A DNA stretch of 64,000 nt from an uncultured Eubacteriales bacterium (GCA_934729465.1 CAKVEP010000003.1:1-64000); one strand, 5' to 3'; positions 8,163 to 16,488 are shown, numbered from the stretch's first letter. The notes: a model not told the origin generated them from the sequence alone. Translations and numbers: made by a program.

Positions 8163-8622
8163 AATAATTCCTCCTACTGTTTTTTATTGCCTGAAATAAT
8201 ACATCTTTGTCAAATCCAAAGTTCCGATATCCTTCAAGACACGTTTCAACATAATATAGGCTTGGAATTCCGAATGGACGGTCTTCATGCATGACATATA
8301 CGAAAACAGTGCGATTTCTGATTTTCCCCGATCTGATCCCTATAACAGGAAGCTCCATCTCCATCTTGTAATAAAATTTTGGGAAACCTTCGTATCTGTC
8401 AAGTGCATTTTCATCTGTATTATTGACTCGCCAAACACCCACAGGAACACTGGATCCAATCTTTGGTTCGATTGTAAGATAAGAACCGGTTTTACTTCCC
8501 TTGAAAAGTAGTTCATAATTAGGGATTTTCGATGTTCCAACGATTCTGGCGTTTGGACACCGTATAAGCATTTGTCTGACATTTAAATTACTTCCATAAG
8601 CAACATAATATTTTTTTACCAT
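8149..8622 (-). CDS. Gamma-glutamylcyclotransferase-like protein
   Basis: About 157 residues of the GGCT/AIG2 fold. The substrate-binding signature YVAYGSNLN is at the N-terminus, GVWRVNNTDENALDRYEG carries the acidic position used as general acid, and YYKMEMELPV is the conserved strand. Family members cleave gamma-glutamyl amides to pyroglutamate. I chose the second ATG, eight bases after AAGGATGG. In phages these genes tend to accompany amidoligases, as here (next upstream gene), suggesting a pair that makes and breaks gamma-glutamyl-type bonds. The target is unknown. Confidence 0.88.
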   Translation of the reverse strand: MVKKYYVAYGSNLNVRQMLIRCPNARIVGTSKIPNYELLFKGSKTGSYLTIEPKIGSSVPVGVWRVNNTDENALDRYEGFPKFYYKMEMELPVIGIRSGKIRNRTVFVYVMHEDRPFGIPSLYYVETCLEGYRNFGFDKDVLFQAIKNSRRNYYEAK

Positions 8623-8650
8623 ATTGGTATCCATCCTTTCTGAAGGGGAG

Positions 8651-8697
8651 ACACCCTTCTACCACCTTAAAACCGCCGAGGCGGTAGGGAAAGGGTG
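8651..8697 (-). other. Nested hairpins between amidoligase and cyclotransferase genes
   Basis: Inner stem ACCGCC GA GGCGGT and an outer pairing of CACCCTT with AAGGGTG form a compact GC-rich fold in otherwise AT-rich DNA. It lies in the spacer ahead of the cyclotransferase ribosome site. It lacks a T-tail, so it is not a normal terminator; it could be a processing or translation-control element. Confidence 0.45.
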
Positions 8698-8723
8698 GCA
8701 GGAGGCTAGCTCCTATGGTCACT

Positions 8724-9671
8724 TCAAGCGGATCTGCCAAATCTGAATGCTGTATCTCCGCCGAGTCTTTTTGTCAAAACCTCTCTTGCTGTTTTAAATT
8801 CTTCTCCGATAAATCCTAGTCGAAGGAGCCATGTTCTCATTGCAAATCTTGGATTCTCATTTTGCTGTGGCTTTGGACTTGCGGTTTTTACTGTTTTTGC
8901 CATTTGCGAAATAGCTAGACAAAGTTGAATGTAGCTTTTAAGTTGTCCTGCGTGAAGCCCGTTTTTCTTTCCGTTGGCAGGTCTATCAAATTGGAAAAGT
9001 CGAAATTCGATTGTACCCTTTGTAAATGTTGCGTGGTAGTTTAGCATATGGTATCGGCTGTCATTATAGTGGTTGTTTCTTCCGTAATTTGCACTGTGGC
9101 TGGTATACCAAATATCGGCAAGCTGTGGCATCGTTGTTGGCTTTTTGAGGTTTAGTTCTTTAAGAAAGCGTGGGTCAACTGTTCTGCAATAGTGCCTCAT
9201 TCTGTATTCATCAAGGTTCAGTGCATTTGAAATTAGGTCTTCATGACTCGCCATTATGTTTGCAAGATTTCTGAGTGTCTGTGGTGTGTGACCTTTTGCT
9301 CCGATGTGAATGTGTATTCCGCATCCTCTATCAGCATCGCTTTTTGCTCCTGCTTTGCGAAGGCGGCGAATTAATTCTTGTAAAATCTCTATGTCGCTGT
9401 AATTTAGGATTGGTGTTACCAGTTCGCATTTTTCATTTTCAGGTCCTGAAATACTGTTGTCTCTTTGAAATTTCCATTCTCTGCCTTGGGCATCCCATGC
9501 ACTCCAAGTAGCGTATCCGTTTCTTCTTGCGGTATCTTCGTATCTGTTTGTTCCGAAGAAATCAGCTGTAACTTTTGCGGCTTTATTTCTGGTGATGCTG
9601 TTCATTTCAACTTCAACCCCAATTGTTTGCTTTTTCATTTCCTCAATTTGTCTTGCTGTTTTCTCATTCAT
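8724..9671 (-). CDS. Phage amidoligase
   Basis: 315 residues of the amidoligase family (carboxylate-amine ligase fold related to glutamine synthetase). Visible features are the opening IGVEVEMNSITR with the metal-binding E-x-E, the central GCGIHIHIGAKGHTPQTL, and FTKGTIEFRLFQFDRPANGKK near residue 220. These enzymes are predicted to form ATP-dependent amide bonds on peptides or cell-wall components. The last 70 residues form a separate module (RTWLLRLGFIGEEFKTAREV) shared with the gene at 10095-10832. The promoter-leader is the second copy of the 133-bp repeat. Confidence 0.9.
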   Translation of the reverse strand: MNEKTARQIEEMKKQTIGVEVEMNSITRNKAAKVTADFFGTNRYEDTARRNGYATWSAWDAQGREWKFQRDNSISGPENEKCELVTPILNYSDIEILQELIRRLRKAGAKSDADRGCGIHIHIGAKGHTPQTLRNLANIMASHEDLISNALNLDEYRMRHYCRTVDPRFLKELNLKKPTTMPQLADIWYTSHSANYGRNNHYNDSRYHMLNYHATFTKGTIEFRLFQFDRPANGKKNGLHAGQLKSYIQLCLAISQMAKTVKTASPKPQQNENPRFAMRTWLLRLGFIGEEFKTAREVLTKRLGGDTAFRFGRSA

Positions 9672-9801
9672 TTTGTTATCCTCCGTTTGAATTTTTGTTT
9701 TCCCTTTCGGTAATTACATATTCGCTCTTTTCGGAGGTTATAGCAATACAATTACTACACGATCTTAATCCCCGTTAAATCTACATTTATTGTGTACATT
9801 A
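9669..9801 (-). promoter_or_regulatory. Duplicated 133-bp promoter-leader, copy 2
   Basis: This is the second copy of the segment at 7829-7961, ending at the amidoligase start codon. The extended -10 reads TGCTATAAC here. The ACCGAAAGGGAAA leader block and the CGGAGG ribosome site are unchanged. Confidence 0.8.
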
Positions 9802-9892
9802 CAACATATTTAAAAGCCGGTTTTCATTACCCGTCATACCCCATAAATTGAAAATTATGGAAGAGGCCGGCCATCCCAGTAACTCTAAATAG

Positions 9893-10111
9893 TTAAATCT
9901 TTATACACACATCTTCTCCGTAAATCACATTAAGACTGGAGCCATTATCCCAAGAAACCATGATACTCGCAGTATCGTCTACACCTTTAACAGTCCCTTT
10001 TGTACCAATTGGTGGAGCTTGTGCATCATCCATTTTTGCAAGTTTAACACGAATCCCTATTGGGTACTCTTTTCGGACACGCTTCACAATATCTCTACTC
10101 GGAAATTTCAT
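9893..10111 (-). CDS. DUF4314-type small phage protein
   Basis: 72 residues. The sequence (FPSRDIVKRVRKEYPIGIRV, KLAKMDDAQAPPIGTKGTVK, IMVSWDNGSSLNVIYGED) matches the DUF4314 small beta-barrel proteins found throughout Firmicutes phages. They have a KOW/SH3-like look, and no function is assigned. AAGGAGG lies ahead of the ATG, and the start overlaps the end of the gene at 10095 by 17 bases, so translation is coupled. Confidence 0.85.
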   Translation of the reverse strand: MKFPSRDIVKRVRKEYPIGIRVKLAKMDDAQAPPIGTKGTVKGVDDTASIMVSWDNGSSLNVIYGEDVCIKI

Positions 10112-10832
10112 TAGAGGATACCTCCTTGCTTACGATATTTTTAAAAGCAGATGATCCTGAGAGATTTCGAAGTAAAATTTTTCTTGCAGTTTTGTATTGT
10201 TGACCTATAAATCCCAGCCTTAGCAGAAAACATCTAAATGCATATTTTTCATTATCAGTGGATTTCTCTTTTGCGGTGATTCGGTTTTGTGTCTTTGCCA
10301 TATTGCACAGGGCAGTAATAAAATTCGTATAAGCATCTATTGTTTCACGGTCTTTCACATCCTGAAACCAAGGAAATAAAATCTTTTCGTCATTTACCTC
10401 AATCGGTAAGCTGTTAACTGCCAGTGCTTTTTTGATAAGGTGTCCCTTAGCATCTATCAGCTTTTGAAGATTTTGTAATGCTTCTTCAGTAAAAGACTCC
10501 CTTGGTATTGCCACTGTAAGTCCCACATTTTCGCTGTGTGCTATGTTATTATCCCCTGTGGTACTATTTGTTTCATTCGTTTTGGATTCGCTTGTGGCGA
10601 TATTTTCGGCAACAAATCCCGCCCTAGATAATTCTTCCATAACTTTTTCTATAACGCTATTCTCAGTTCTGTCATCATAAATTAGCGTACCGTTTTGACT
10701 GACTGTCAAATTGTTGATAACATAGGCACAACTTGGCATTCCAAGATAAATCTCCTTCATTTTTAAAATTTCAGAAATAATTTTAACCATCTCTTTTCTG
10801 CGACTGCCTGTTACATTGTATTTGACTTCCAT
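10095..10832 (-). CDS. Phage accessory protein sharing amidoligase C-terminal module
   Basis: 245 residues. I place the start at the ATG (MEVKYNVTGSRRKEMVKIIS) following AAGGAGGTCATACAAAA. The N-terminal half resembles phage proteins annotated as 'virulence-related' (EIYLGMPSCAYVINNLTVSQ, GTLIYDD, then VIEKVMEELSRAGF). The C-terminal about 75 residues (LCNMAKTQNR, then RCFLLRLGFIGQQYKTARKI, then LSGSSAF) match the amidoligase tail position for position. The shared tail suggests a common binding partner or location. No catalytic motif is seen. Confidence 0.7.
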   Translation of the reverse strand: MEVKYNVTGSRRKEMVKIISEILKMKEIYLGMPSCAYVINNLTVSQNGTLIYDDRTENSVIEKVMEELSRAGFVAENIATSESKTNETNSTTGDNNIAHSENVGLTVAIPRESFTEEALQNLQKLIDAKGHLIKKALAVNSLPIEVNDEKILFPWFQDVKDRETIDAYTNFITALCNMAKTQNRITAKEKSTDNEKYAFRCFLLRLGFIGQQYKTARKILLRNLSGSSAFKNIVSKEVSSNEISE

Positions 10833-10924
10833 TTTTGTATGACCTCCTTGTTTTTTCGTCACTAACATATATCCCTCTAAACCACATATTTATCAAGTCT
10901 ATGTGATTTAGAAATGTACCAACA

Positions 10925-12652
10925 CTATTCCTCGGTTAACTGTGAACAGTACACAATGCCTGATAGTACGAAATAAACACATGGAAGGGCAACTCCGTTT
11001 CCCCACATTTTATATTCAGCGGAATCTGAGTGAGGATTTTTAAGCCACTTTCGAATTTGATTTTCTGTTTTAGACTTAGTGCTTTTGCCTATGGCTTTAT
11101 TGTAATCATCAAAAATCTTCTGCCATTTCTTAATTTCTTCATCAGTTGGATTTTCTGTTTCTAAATCGGCACACCATGAATCTGGGAAACCTTGAAGTCT
11201 TGTACATTCTGTTGGTGTAAGCCTTCGGACTATATAACCATTACAAGCTGCTCCCGGTCCTTTAGATACAAGTGTTGGTTGGACTTCTTTAGAAAAACAA
11301 GGATTCCATTTTGCGTTTTTGCCTTGATTAAAGGTGTCCCTGCCTATGCCATAAGCTATAGCGTGGCGGTCAATGGTATTAAGCGTAAAACTAACGTCCT
11401 CATTTATTCCGCTGCCCTGTGGACCATTATTATCATTTCTTCCAATCATAGAACCCTGTAATATAAAAGTCTGCTGTTTAGTATTTGATGAAGCATTTAG
11501 AGCACCACTTTTATTTCCGAGTATTCGAGCCTCATCTCGCTGATTTTGTGTAAATGGGATACTCTCTACTATTGCCACACCACCTTGATTACAAGATGGA
11601 TTTCCTCCATTTTTATCGATAGTACGGGAAGTATTCGTCTCATAAAAGCCACTGCGTGGGTTATCTGATTTCATGGAATTGCTATCTTTTGAGCATATAC
11701 CGTATGTTTTCGGTACTTCATTCATAATAAGAGGCACCTTATTCCCACCTGTACCCATGCCCCTAGTGAGTGTTTGTACACAACCACCATTAGAAATCCT
11801 CACACGACTGTCTGAAGGATGATTGTGGGCCGCTATCGAATTTAAAACACAGGGAGGATGATGTGATGTAGCTCTTAAAGTCGAAGTAATATCTTCGGTT
11901 ACATCCATTCGACTTCCACCTTGGTCGTTTAAGCAAATGTTGCTTGCCTCTCCAGTGCTATTCGTAAAACTTCCGGCAGTTCTTTGCCACGATTGGAAGC
12001 TCTGCGCAGAATACCTTGACACGCCCTCGGACTCAAATAATATTTTTTCGGCACTTCTTCCTCCAAAATCTGCGACAAGGTAGATGCGTTTTCTTCTCTG
12101 GGGGACTCCCCAAAATTGAGCGTCGAGAACTCTCCATGCGAGAGAAAATTTATCTGCCACGATGTTTCCGGCATTCGACCACTTCTCAGGTCGAGGAACA
12201 GAAAAATTCTCGTTCTTGATTTTGCAGATGCTTTCGAGGACACATCGGAAGTCCTCGCCTTTACCGGAAGAGAAGGCTCCCGGTACATTTTCCCACACGA
12301 TCCATCTTGGATATTTCCCATCGGTTTTGCACCTCATTTCTTTTATAATTCTGATTGCTTGATAAAAAAGTGTGGACTGCTTTCCATCAAGACCGGCTCT
12401 TTTTCCAGCAACACTCATGTCAGTGCATGGTGAGCCGAAGGTTATAATGTCCACAGATTCTATATCTGCTCCGTTGATTTGATTTATATCTCCGTAATGT
12501 TTCATAAAGGGAAGCCTTTTTGTGGTGACGATAATAGGAAATGGCTCGATTTCACTTGCCCATATTGGCCTTATTCCACAAATTAATCCTCCAAGAGGAA
12601 AACCTCCGCTTCCATCAAACAAACTGCCTAAGGTTAAACTACTGTCAATCAT
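10925..12652 (-). CDS. dcm: DNA cytosine-5 methyltransferase
   Basis: 575 residues. Motif I (LFDGSGGFPLGG), the catalytic PC of motif IV in GSPCTDMS (C76) and ENV motif VI (121-123) are all intact. QRRKRIYLVADF is motif VIII, and the C-terminal motifs resume with RRLTPTECTRLQGFPDSW and MWGNGVALP. A long central region (about 215-430) holds the target-recognition part. No restriction partner is adjacent, so it is likely an orphan phage enzyme that protects DNA from host restriction. Its ATG overlaps the end of the upstream methyltransferase gene. Confidence 0.95.
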   Translation of the reverse strand: MIDSSLTLGSLFDGSGGFPLGGLICGIRPIWASEIEPFPIIVTTKRLPFMKHYGDINQINGADIESVDIITFGSPCTDMSVAGKRAGLDGKQSTLFYQAIRIIKEMRCKTDGKYPRWIVWENVPGAFSSGKGEDFRCVLESICKIKNENFSVPRPEKWSNAGNIVADKFSLAWRVLDAQFWGVPQRRKRIYLVADFGGRSAEKILFESEGVSRYSAQSFQSWQRTAGSFTNSTGEASNICLNDQGGSRMDVTEDITSTLRATSHHPPCVLNSIAAHNHPSDSRVRISNGGCVQTLTRGMGTGGNKVPLIMNEVPKTYGICSKDSNSMKSDNPRSGFYETNTSRTIDKNGGNPSCNQGGVAIVESIPFTQNQRDEARILGNKSGALNASSNTKQQTFILQGSMIGRNDNNGPQGSGINEDVSFTLNTIDRHAIAYGIGRDTFNQGKNAKWNPCFSKEVQPTLVSKGPGAACNGYIVRRLTPTECTRLQGFPDSWCADLETENPTDEEIKKWQKIFDDYNKAIGKSTKSKTENQIRKWLKNPHSDSAEYKMWGNGVALPCVYFVLSGIVYCSQLTEE

Positions 12653-13877
12653 TTTTCACGACTTCCGAATACGGGATTTTCTTATTATCTTTAAGTAAAA
12701 ATACATCCTCGCTGCCACAAAGCTCGATGTATCTTCGGATGATTACCGAGGCATACTTTGGATCGAGCTCCATCGTGAAGCAAATTCTGTCCATTTGCTG
12801 ACAAGCTATCAGTGTCGAACCGGAGCCACCGAAGGTATCAAGCACGATGCTGTTTACCGCTGAGGAATTTTTTATCGGGTAGCAAAGAAGGGGGGTGGGC
12901 TTCATGGTTGGATGGTCGGCATTTTTCTTTGGCTTATCGTACCGCCAAATTGTAGACTCGGCTCTTCCTGCATACCATTTGTGTTTCCCTGTTTTAAGCC
13001 ATCCGTAAAGTATAGGCTCGTGTCCCCACTGGTACGGAGATCTGCCCATGACAAACGAGTTCTTCTCCCATATGCATACACCGCTTAAATGAAAACCGGC
13101 ATCAATAAACGCTTTTCTGAAATTAAGTCCTTCTGTGTCTGCGTGAAAAATGTATGCAGAACCACCATCAGCTAGGGAAGAAGCCATATTTTTAAAAGAG
13201 GACAACAAGAAATTATAAAATTTCTCGCTATCCTGTTTATCGTTTTTAATTTTGAGTCCGTTTGCACTTTCGAAGTTGACGTTATAAGGGGGATCTGTAA
13301 GTATTAAATTTGCTTTTTTGCCGTCCATCAAAGCCTTTACGTCTTCGGGATTTGTAGCATCACCGCAGAGCAGTCTGTGTTTCCCAAGAAGCCACACATC
13401 ACCTTGATTCACAAACGACGCTTCTTCCAGGGCCTTTGTTACGTCATAGCCATCGTCTTTTCCTTCTTTGTCATCAGATTTTGAAAATAGCTCATCAATT
13501 TCTGTAAGGTCAAAGCCTGTAAGTGTTGCATCAAAATCGCTGTCGCTTAAGTCTTTAAGCAAATCTGTTAAAAGTGGTATGTCAAATTCACCACCTATTT
13601 TATTTAGTGCCACATTTAATGCTTTTTCTTTTAGCTTATCAAGTGCCAAAACAACGCATTCAATTTCTGTGTATCCCATTAGCTTAAGCAGCTTAAATCT
13701 CTGATGTCCTCCTATAATGTTTCCTGTTTTCTTGTTCCAGATTATAGGCTCTACATAGCCAAATTCTTCAATGCTTCTTTTGAGTTTTTCGTATTCAGCA
13801 TCTCCCGGCTTTAAGTCTTTTCTCGGATTGTATTTTGCCGGATTTAATTTTGAGATACTAATTTTTTCTATTTGCAA
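12645..13877 (-). CDS. ParB-domain DNA methyltransferase (N6-adenine or N4-cytosine)
   Basis: 410 residues. A ParB/Srx-type nuclease-like domain (about 1-90; NPRKDL, IIGGHQRFKLLKLMGYTEI) is fused to a beta-class amino-methyltransferase. The catalytic DPPY is at 195-198, and the AdoMet-binding LDTFGGSGSTLIACQQMDR is near residue 350. This fusion is common in Firmicutes prophages near the terminase. With the adjacent cytosine methyltransferase it probably modifies phage DNA. The GHQR box of the ParB part is intact. Confidence 0.95.
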   Translation of the reverse strand: MQIEKISISKLNPAKYNPRKDLKPGDAEYEKLKRSIEEFGYVEPIIWNKKTGNIIGGHQRFKLLKLMGYTEIECVVLALDKLKEKALNVALNKIGGEFDIPLLTDLLKDLSDSDFDATLTGFDLTEIDELFSKSDDKEGKDDGYDVTKALEEASFVNQGDVWLLGKHRLLCGDATNPEDVKALMDGKKANLILTDPPYNVNFESANGLKIKNDKQDSEKFYNFLLSSFKNMASSLADGGSAYIFHADTEGLNFRKAFIDAGFHLSGVCIWEKNSFVMGRSPYQWGHEPILYGWLKTGKHKWYAGRAESTIWRYDKPKKNADHPTMKPTPLLCYPIKNSSAVNSIVLDTFGGSGSTLIACQQMDRICFTMELDPKYASVIIRRYIELCGSEDVFLLKDNKKIPYSEVVKND

Positions 13878-13954
13878 ATCCTACACCTCTTTTTAAAATT
13901 CTGTATATGAAAAGGTGCCGCCCGTAAGGGAAGCACCTTAAAAGTCTTATTAAT

Positions 13955-14170
13955 TTAGTGATCTTTTTTCCAAGAAATTATGCCACAAACTGCAAGGATT
14001 ACTTGTACGAAATCCAGAAGTGATCTTCCGTATGTCCCAGCGGTAAAATCAAAAATACACCACAGAATATCTCCGATTAGCCAAATATAAAAACACCATA
14101 TATTCTTTCGTATGTTTAAAATAGTTCCTGTCAGCGAAATTGCTGTCAGAAACCATGTCATATCTATCAT
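13955..14170 (-). CDS. Small PnuC-like membrane protein
   Basis: 71 residues with three hydrophobic segments (MIDMTWFLTAISLTGTILNI, NIWCFYIWLIGDILWCIFDF, LLDFVQVILAVCGIISW). The WxxxGDxxW and FD patterns resemble half of a PnuC-type nicotinamide riboside transporter. I use the ATG that overlaps the terminase small-subunit stop (TAATG) with AAGGAGAAAGCG upstream. Such mini-PnuC genes occur in many phages; whether they transport anything is unknown. Confidence 0.75.
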   Translation of the reverse strand: MIDMTWFLTAISLTGTILNIRKNIWCFYIWLIGDILWCIFDFTAGTYGRSLLDFVQVILAVCGIISWKKDH

Positions 14171-14754
14171 TATCGCTTTCTCCTTGCAGTTAGGAGTAGC
14201 TCCATTGCGTTGTCTTGTGGTGTATCGGTAAAACTTGTCGTACAATTTTGCTTTACAATATCAAAAATTTCATACCAGATAATGTTTGCCTGCTTTTGGA
14301 ATCCCACACTCATCTGCACAAATGGGTTCGCAATTGCTGCCCCTGTGGTTGGATGCTTTCCTAAAAATCCAAACTTGCTTATTGCTTCTTCGCATTGTAT
14401 GTATCTCGCAAAAGCCTGTGAATAGGATTCAACGAGTCTTGGATTTACAAACTGGTCGCATTTTCGCTTTTTTAGCCACAGCCATGTTTCTTTGAATATT
14501 TTATCTGCTCCGAGAGGTTTTCCGTCTTTTTGCTCGGAACTCAAATATTCACTTGGTTTTGGAATTTGGTTGCCTTCCAAATCCTGTGGCTCTAGAAAGT
14601 CAGAACTATCCATTCCGAATGAAAGTTCATCCTCCAAATCAATCGGTTCAAAAACTCGTGCTGACCTTCCCGATGCTATTTTATCAGCTAAAGAATCAGG
14701 CTTATCTCCGGCACGAACTCTTCGACCGCCTCTGTACGTTCCGTCCTTTGACAT
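14170..14754 (-). CDS. terS: Terminase small subunit (P27 family)
   Basis: About 194 residues. The sequence GGRRVRAGDKPDSLADKIAS, the WLKKRKCDQFVNPRLVESYS helix and GKHPTTGAAIANPFVQMSVG are characteristic of P27-type small terminases, which recognise the packaging site. I place the start at the ATG after AAAAGGAGTGTGAGAAA. The large subunit lies 7 kb downstream with methyltransferases and accessory genes inserted between, whereas the two are usually neighbours. Confidence 0.9.
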   Translation of the reverse strand: MSKDGTYRGGRRVRAGDKPDSLADKIASGRSARVFEPIDLEDELSFGMDSSDFLEPQDLEGNQIPKPSEYLSSEQKDGKPLGADKIFKETWLWLKKRKCDQFVNPRLVESYSQAFARYIQCEEAISKFGFLGKHPTTGAAIANPFVQMSVGFQKQANIIWYEIFDIVKQNCTTSFTDTPQDNAMELLLTARRKR

Positions 14755-14790
14755 TTTCTCACACTCCTTTTGTAAAATAAAAATTCCCAA

Positions 14791-14938
14791 AAAGTCACGC
14801 AGCTTTTTGAGAATAATTGGTTAATACCCCGTTTGAATCGGATTTTTTTCACGCGTTTCCCCACGCCCGTTGCTTCCGAGGTAGGGAAGAGAGATTTTAC
14901 TCCCCCCTCCGGAGGAGGCGACTCGAAGTCGCTCACCT
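14791..14938 (-). other. GC-rich structured spacer before terminase small subunit; possible packaging (cos) region
   Basis: The spacer contains tandem short hairpins, GCGACTCGAAGTCGC (14918-14932) and CCTCCGGAGG (14906-14915), then a GC-rich stretch with CACGCGTTTCCCC. It carries no credible gene. cos sites of HNH-containing HK97-type phages often lie just upstream of the small terminase, so a packaging site is plausible but only inferred. The first hairpin also directly follows the stop of the preceding gene and may aid termination. Confidence 0.4.
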
Positions 14939-15253
14939 TTAAAGTTTTATCAGTGCGGTGTACCTTGCGTAGTCGTAGCCTTCGCCGTTGATTGCTAATA
15001 CTTCATCGTTTCTGCTTTCGTCTTTGAAAAGGAAGCACCTTGCTGTTCCGTCTTGTTCCTCGCCACACTGATTTGTAATCTCTTTTACGAATTCGTTATC
15101 CTCGTTTAAGTTTTGAATCAAATCTTCGTAGGCTTCGTGGGTTAAAACCTTTTCTCCGATTACCTTGAACCTTTTTTCTTCTCCGAATCTTCTCTTCTCG
15201 TTTCTTAAAAGTTCCTCTCTGTTTTTTGTTTTGCGTGAAAAAAATCCTGTCAT
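14939..15253 (-). CDS. Hypothetical phage protein, 104 aa
   Basis: Strongly basic N-terminus (FFSRKTKNREELLRNEKRRF) followed by a mixed domain with EKVLTHEAYEDLIQNLNEDN and CFLFKDESRNDEVLAINGEG. It starts with ATG after AAGGAGTTTTTAAA. The upstream leader contains the CGAAAGGGAAAC motif also present in the duplicated leaders at 7.8 and 9.7 kb, so it may belong to the same regulatory group. No family recognised. Confidence 0.65.
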   Translation of the reverse strand: MTGFFSRKTKNREELLRNEKRRFGEEKRFKVIGEKVLTHEAYEDLIQNLNEDNEFVKEITNQCGEEQDGTARCFLFKDESRNDEVLAINGEGYDYARYTALIKL

Positions 15254-15291
15254 TTTAAAAACTCCTTTTTTAATTTTGCGTTAGGGCTTTG

Positions 15292-15316
15292 TTTCCCTTT
15301 CGCTAATTACATATTA
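15292..15316 (-). promoter_or_regulatory. Third copy of the CGAAAGGGAAA leader motif
   Basis: On the minus strand, ATATGTAATTAGCGAAAGGG (plus AAAC) matches the core of the two duplicated leaders (7859-7882 and 9699-9722) with one mismatch. The surrounding sequence is unrelated. Each of the three copies lies about 40 bases upstream of a start codon. Confidence 0.6.
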
Positions 15317-15482
15317 CCTCTACTTGCCTCGACTAGCAAGTTAATGCTGTACTTTTAAAGGTAGAACAAATCCGCATTTTACCTAACCTTTGCGTCACTA
15401 GTACACAAACAAAGGTAAACTCCATTAGATTGATTTATCACCATATTTTTCCATATGGAGCTCAAGGTATCCCTACAAGTTA

Positions 15483-16082
15483 TTATAGTCGGATGCACAA
15501 AGCTGCTTGCATGACAAAGCCGTCTCTGTTATCAGTATTCTGGATTACTTGTGTACCCTGAGCGTTTTTAGCACCAAGAGTAATTATGTTGCTCGACACA
15601 ACATTGAGTTGATGTACTGTAGAACTGTCTTTTTTGTAGCCAACAGAAAATAAATATCTGGTTGGATCGCCTATATCTATTGCCATGTGATATATGAGTA
15701 TGGATCCGGCGTTTCCAAATATTCCGTTACCACCGCTGTCTGATAAAGACACATAAAAACTTCCTGTTGCGTCGGAGGAGAGCCTTTCAGTGTGTATTCT
15801 TAAAAAATATGTCGGTCCATCGTTAGTTCTCTGTATAACACCAGATGCAAGACATTTCAGTACTTCAGGTGTTAAATTTACAACACCACTTTGTGATTCA
15901 ATTAAATCTCCAGACGATATTATACTGTGCACCGCACTGTCAATTTTAGATTTATAATCGTTTGTAAAATCATTTGAAGACAGTGTTTTCCCTTCAATTT
16001 TATCAACCTTACGTGAGTCTTGGCGGTCAACATACGCTTTGCTTACGTTACTTGGTCTTGATAATATCGAATCGCCAATCAT
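15483..16082 (-). CDS. Phage tail/baseplate-type protein, out of usual position
   Basis: 199 residues starting at ATG (MIGDSILSRPSNVSKAYVD) after AAAGGAG. The segment KVDKIEGKTLSSNDFTNDYK is the 'GK-LSSNDFT-YK-K' linker seen in many Firmicutes phage tail-tip, receptor-binding and baseplate proteins. The rest (GSFYVSLSDSGGNGIFGNAG, MAIDIGDPTRYLFSVGYKKD) looks like a beta-rich structural head. It lies between the HNH nuclease and the packaging genes rather than with the tail genes, so it may be an inserted cargo gene. Confidence 0.7.
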   Translation of the reverse strand: MIGDSILSRPSNVSKAYVDRQDSRKVDKIEGKTLSSNDFTNDYKSKIDSAVHSIISSGDLIESQSGVVNLTPEVLKCLASGVIQRTNDGPTYFLRIHTERLSSDATGSFYVSLSDSGGNGIFGNAGSILIYHMAIDIGDPTRYLFSVGYKKDSSTVHQLNVVSSNIITLGAKNAQGTQVIQNTDNRDGFVMQAALCIRL

Positions 16083-16104
16083 AATCATCTCCTTTTTGAA
16101 TTTT

Positions 16105-16458
16105 TTATCCCCATCTGCCACCTTCATTTGCGGTAATCCTTGAGTGACAGCTTTTGCAAAGGCTCATCAAATTTTCTTTGCGGTGTGTGCCACCTTTGGA
16201 TAGGGGAATAATATGATGTACTTCTTCCACAGGCCTTAATATATTCTTTCGTTCACACAGTTCACAGACAGGATGCTCTTTAATATAAAGTTGCCTGATT
16301 TTTCTCCACCTATTACCATACCGCTTATAAGTATTTGGATCACGTTTATATTTATTGTAGTATCGGCTTTCAAGTTTTTTGTGTTTATCGCAATATAAGT
16401 CTTCTGTAAGTTCAGGGCATCCTGCAAACCTACATGGACTTCTCGGCTTTTTTGGCAT
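16105..16458 (-). CDS. HNH endonuclease
   Basis: 117 residues. The zinc-binding CxxC pairs (CELC, CKSC) frame the HNH core VEEVHHIIPLSKGGTHRKEN. An extra N-terminal Cys/His cluster (CRFAGCPELTEDLYCDKH) may bind a second zinc. In HK97-type phages this HNH protein is next to terminase and assists DNA cleavage at cos. The start ATG follows GAGGTGATTTGA. Here the small terminase is 1.3 kb further on because two extra genes intervene. Confidence 0.93.
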   Translation of the reverse strand: MPKKPRSPCRFAGCPELTEDLYCDKHKKLESRYYNKYKRDPNTYKRYGNRWRKIRQLYIKEHPVCELCERKNILRPVEEVHHIIPLSKGGTHRKENLMSLCKSCHSRITANEGGRWG

Positions 16459-16488
16459 TCAAATCACCTCATTATTTGTTGCATAGAA

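Noticed and set aside
11929..12433. Several overlapping reading frames on both strands inside the cytosine methyltransferase gene
   Set aside because: They are out-of-frame shadows; the methyltransferase motifs are continuous through the region.
14688..14936. Minus-strand reading frame with SDFESPPPEGG across the spacer before the small terminase
   Set aside because: It lacks a ribosome site, overlaps the real start of the terminase gene, and its sequence comes from the hairpins.
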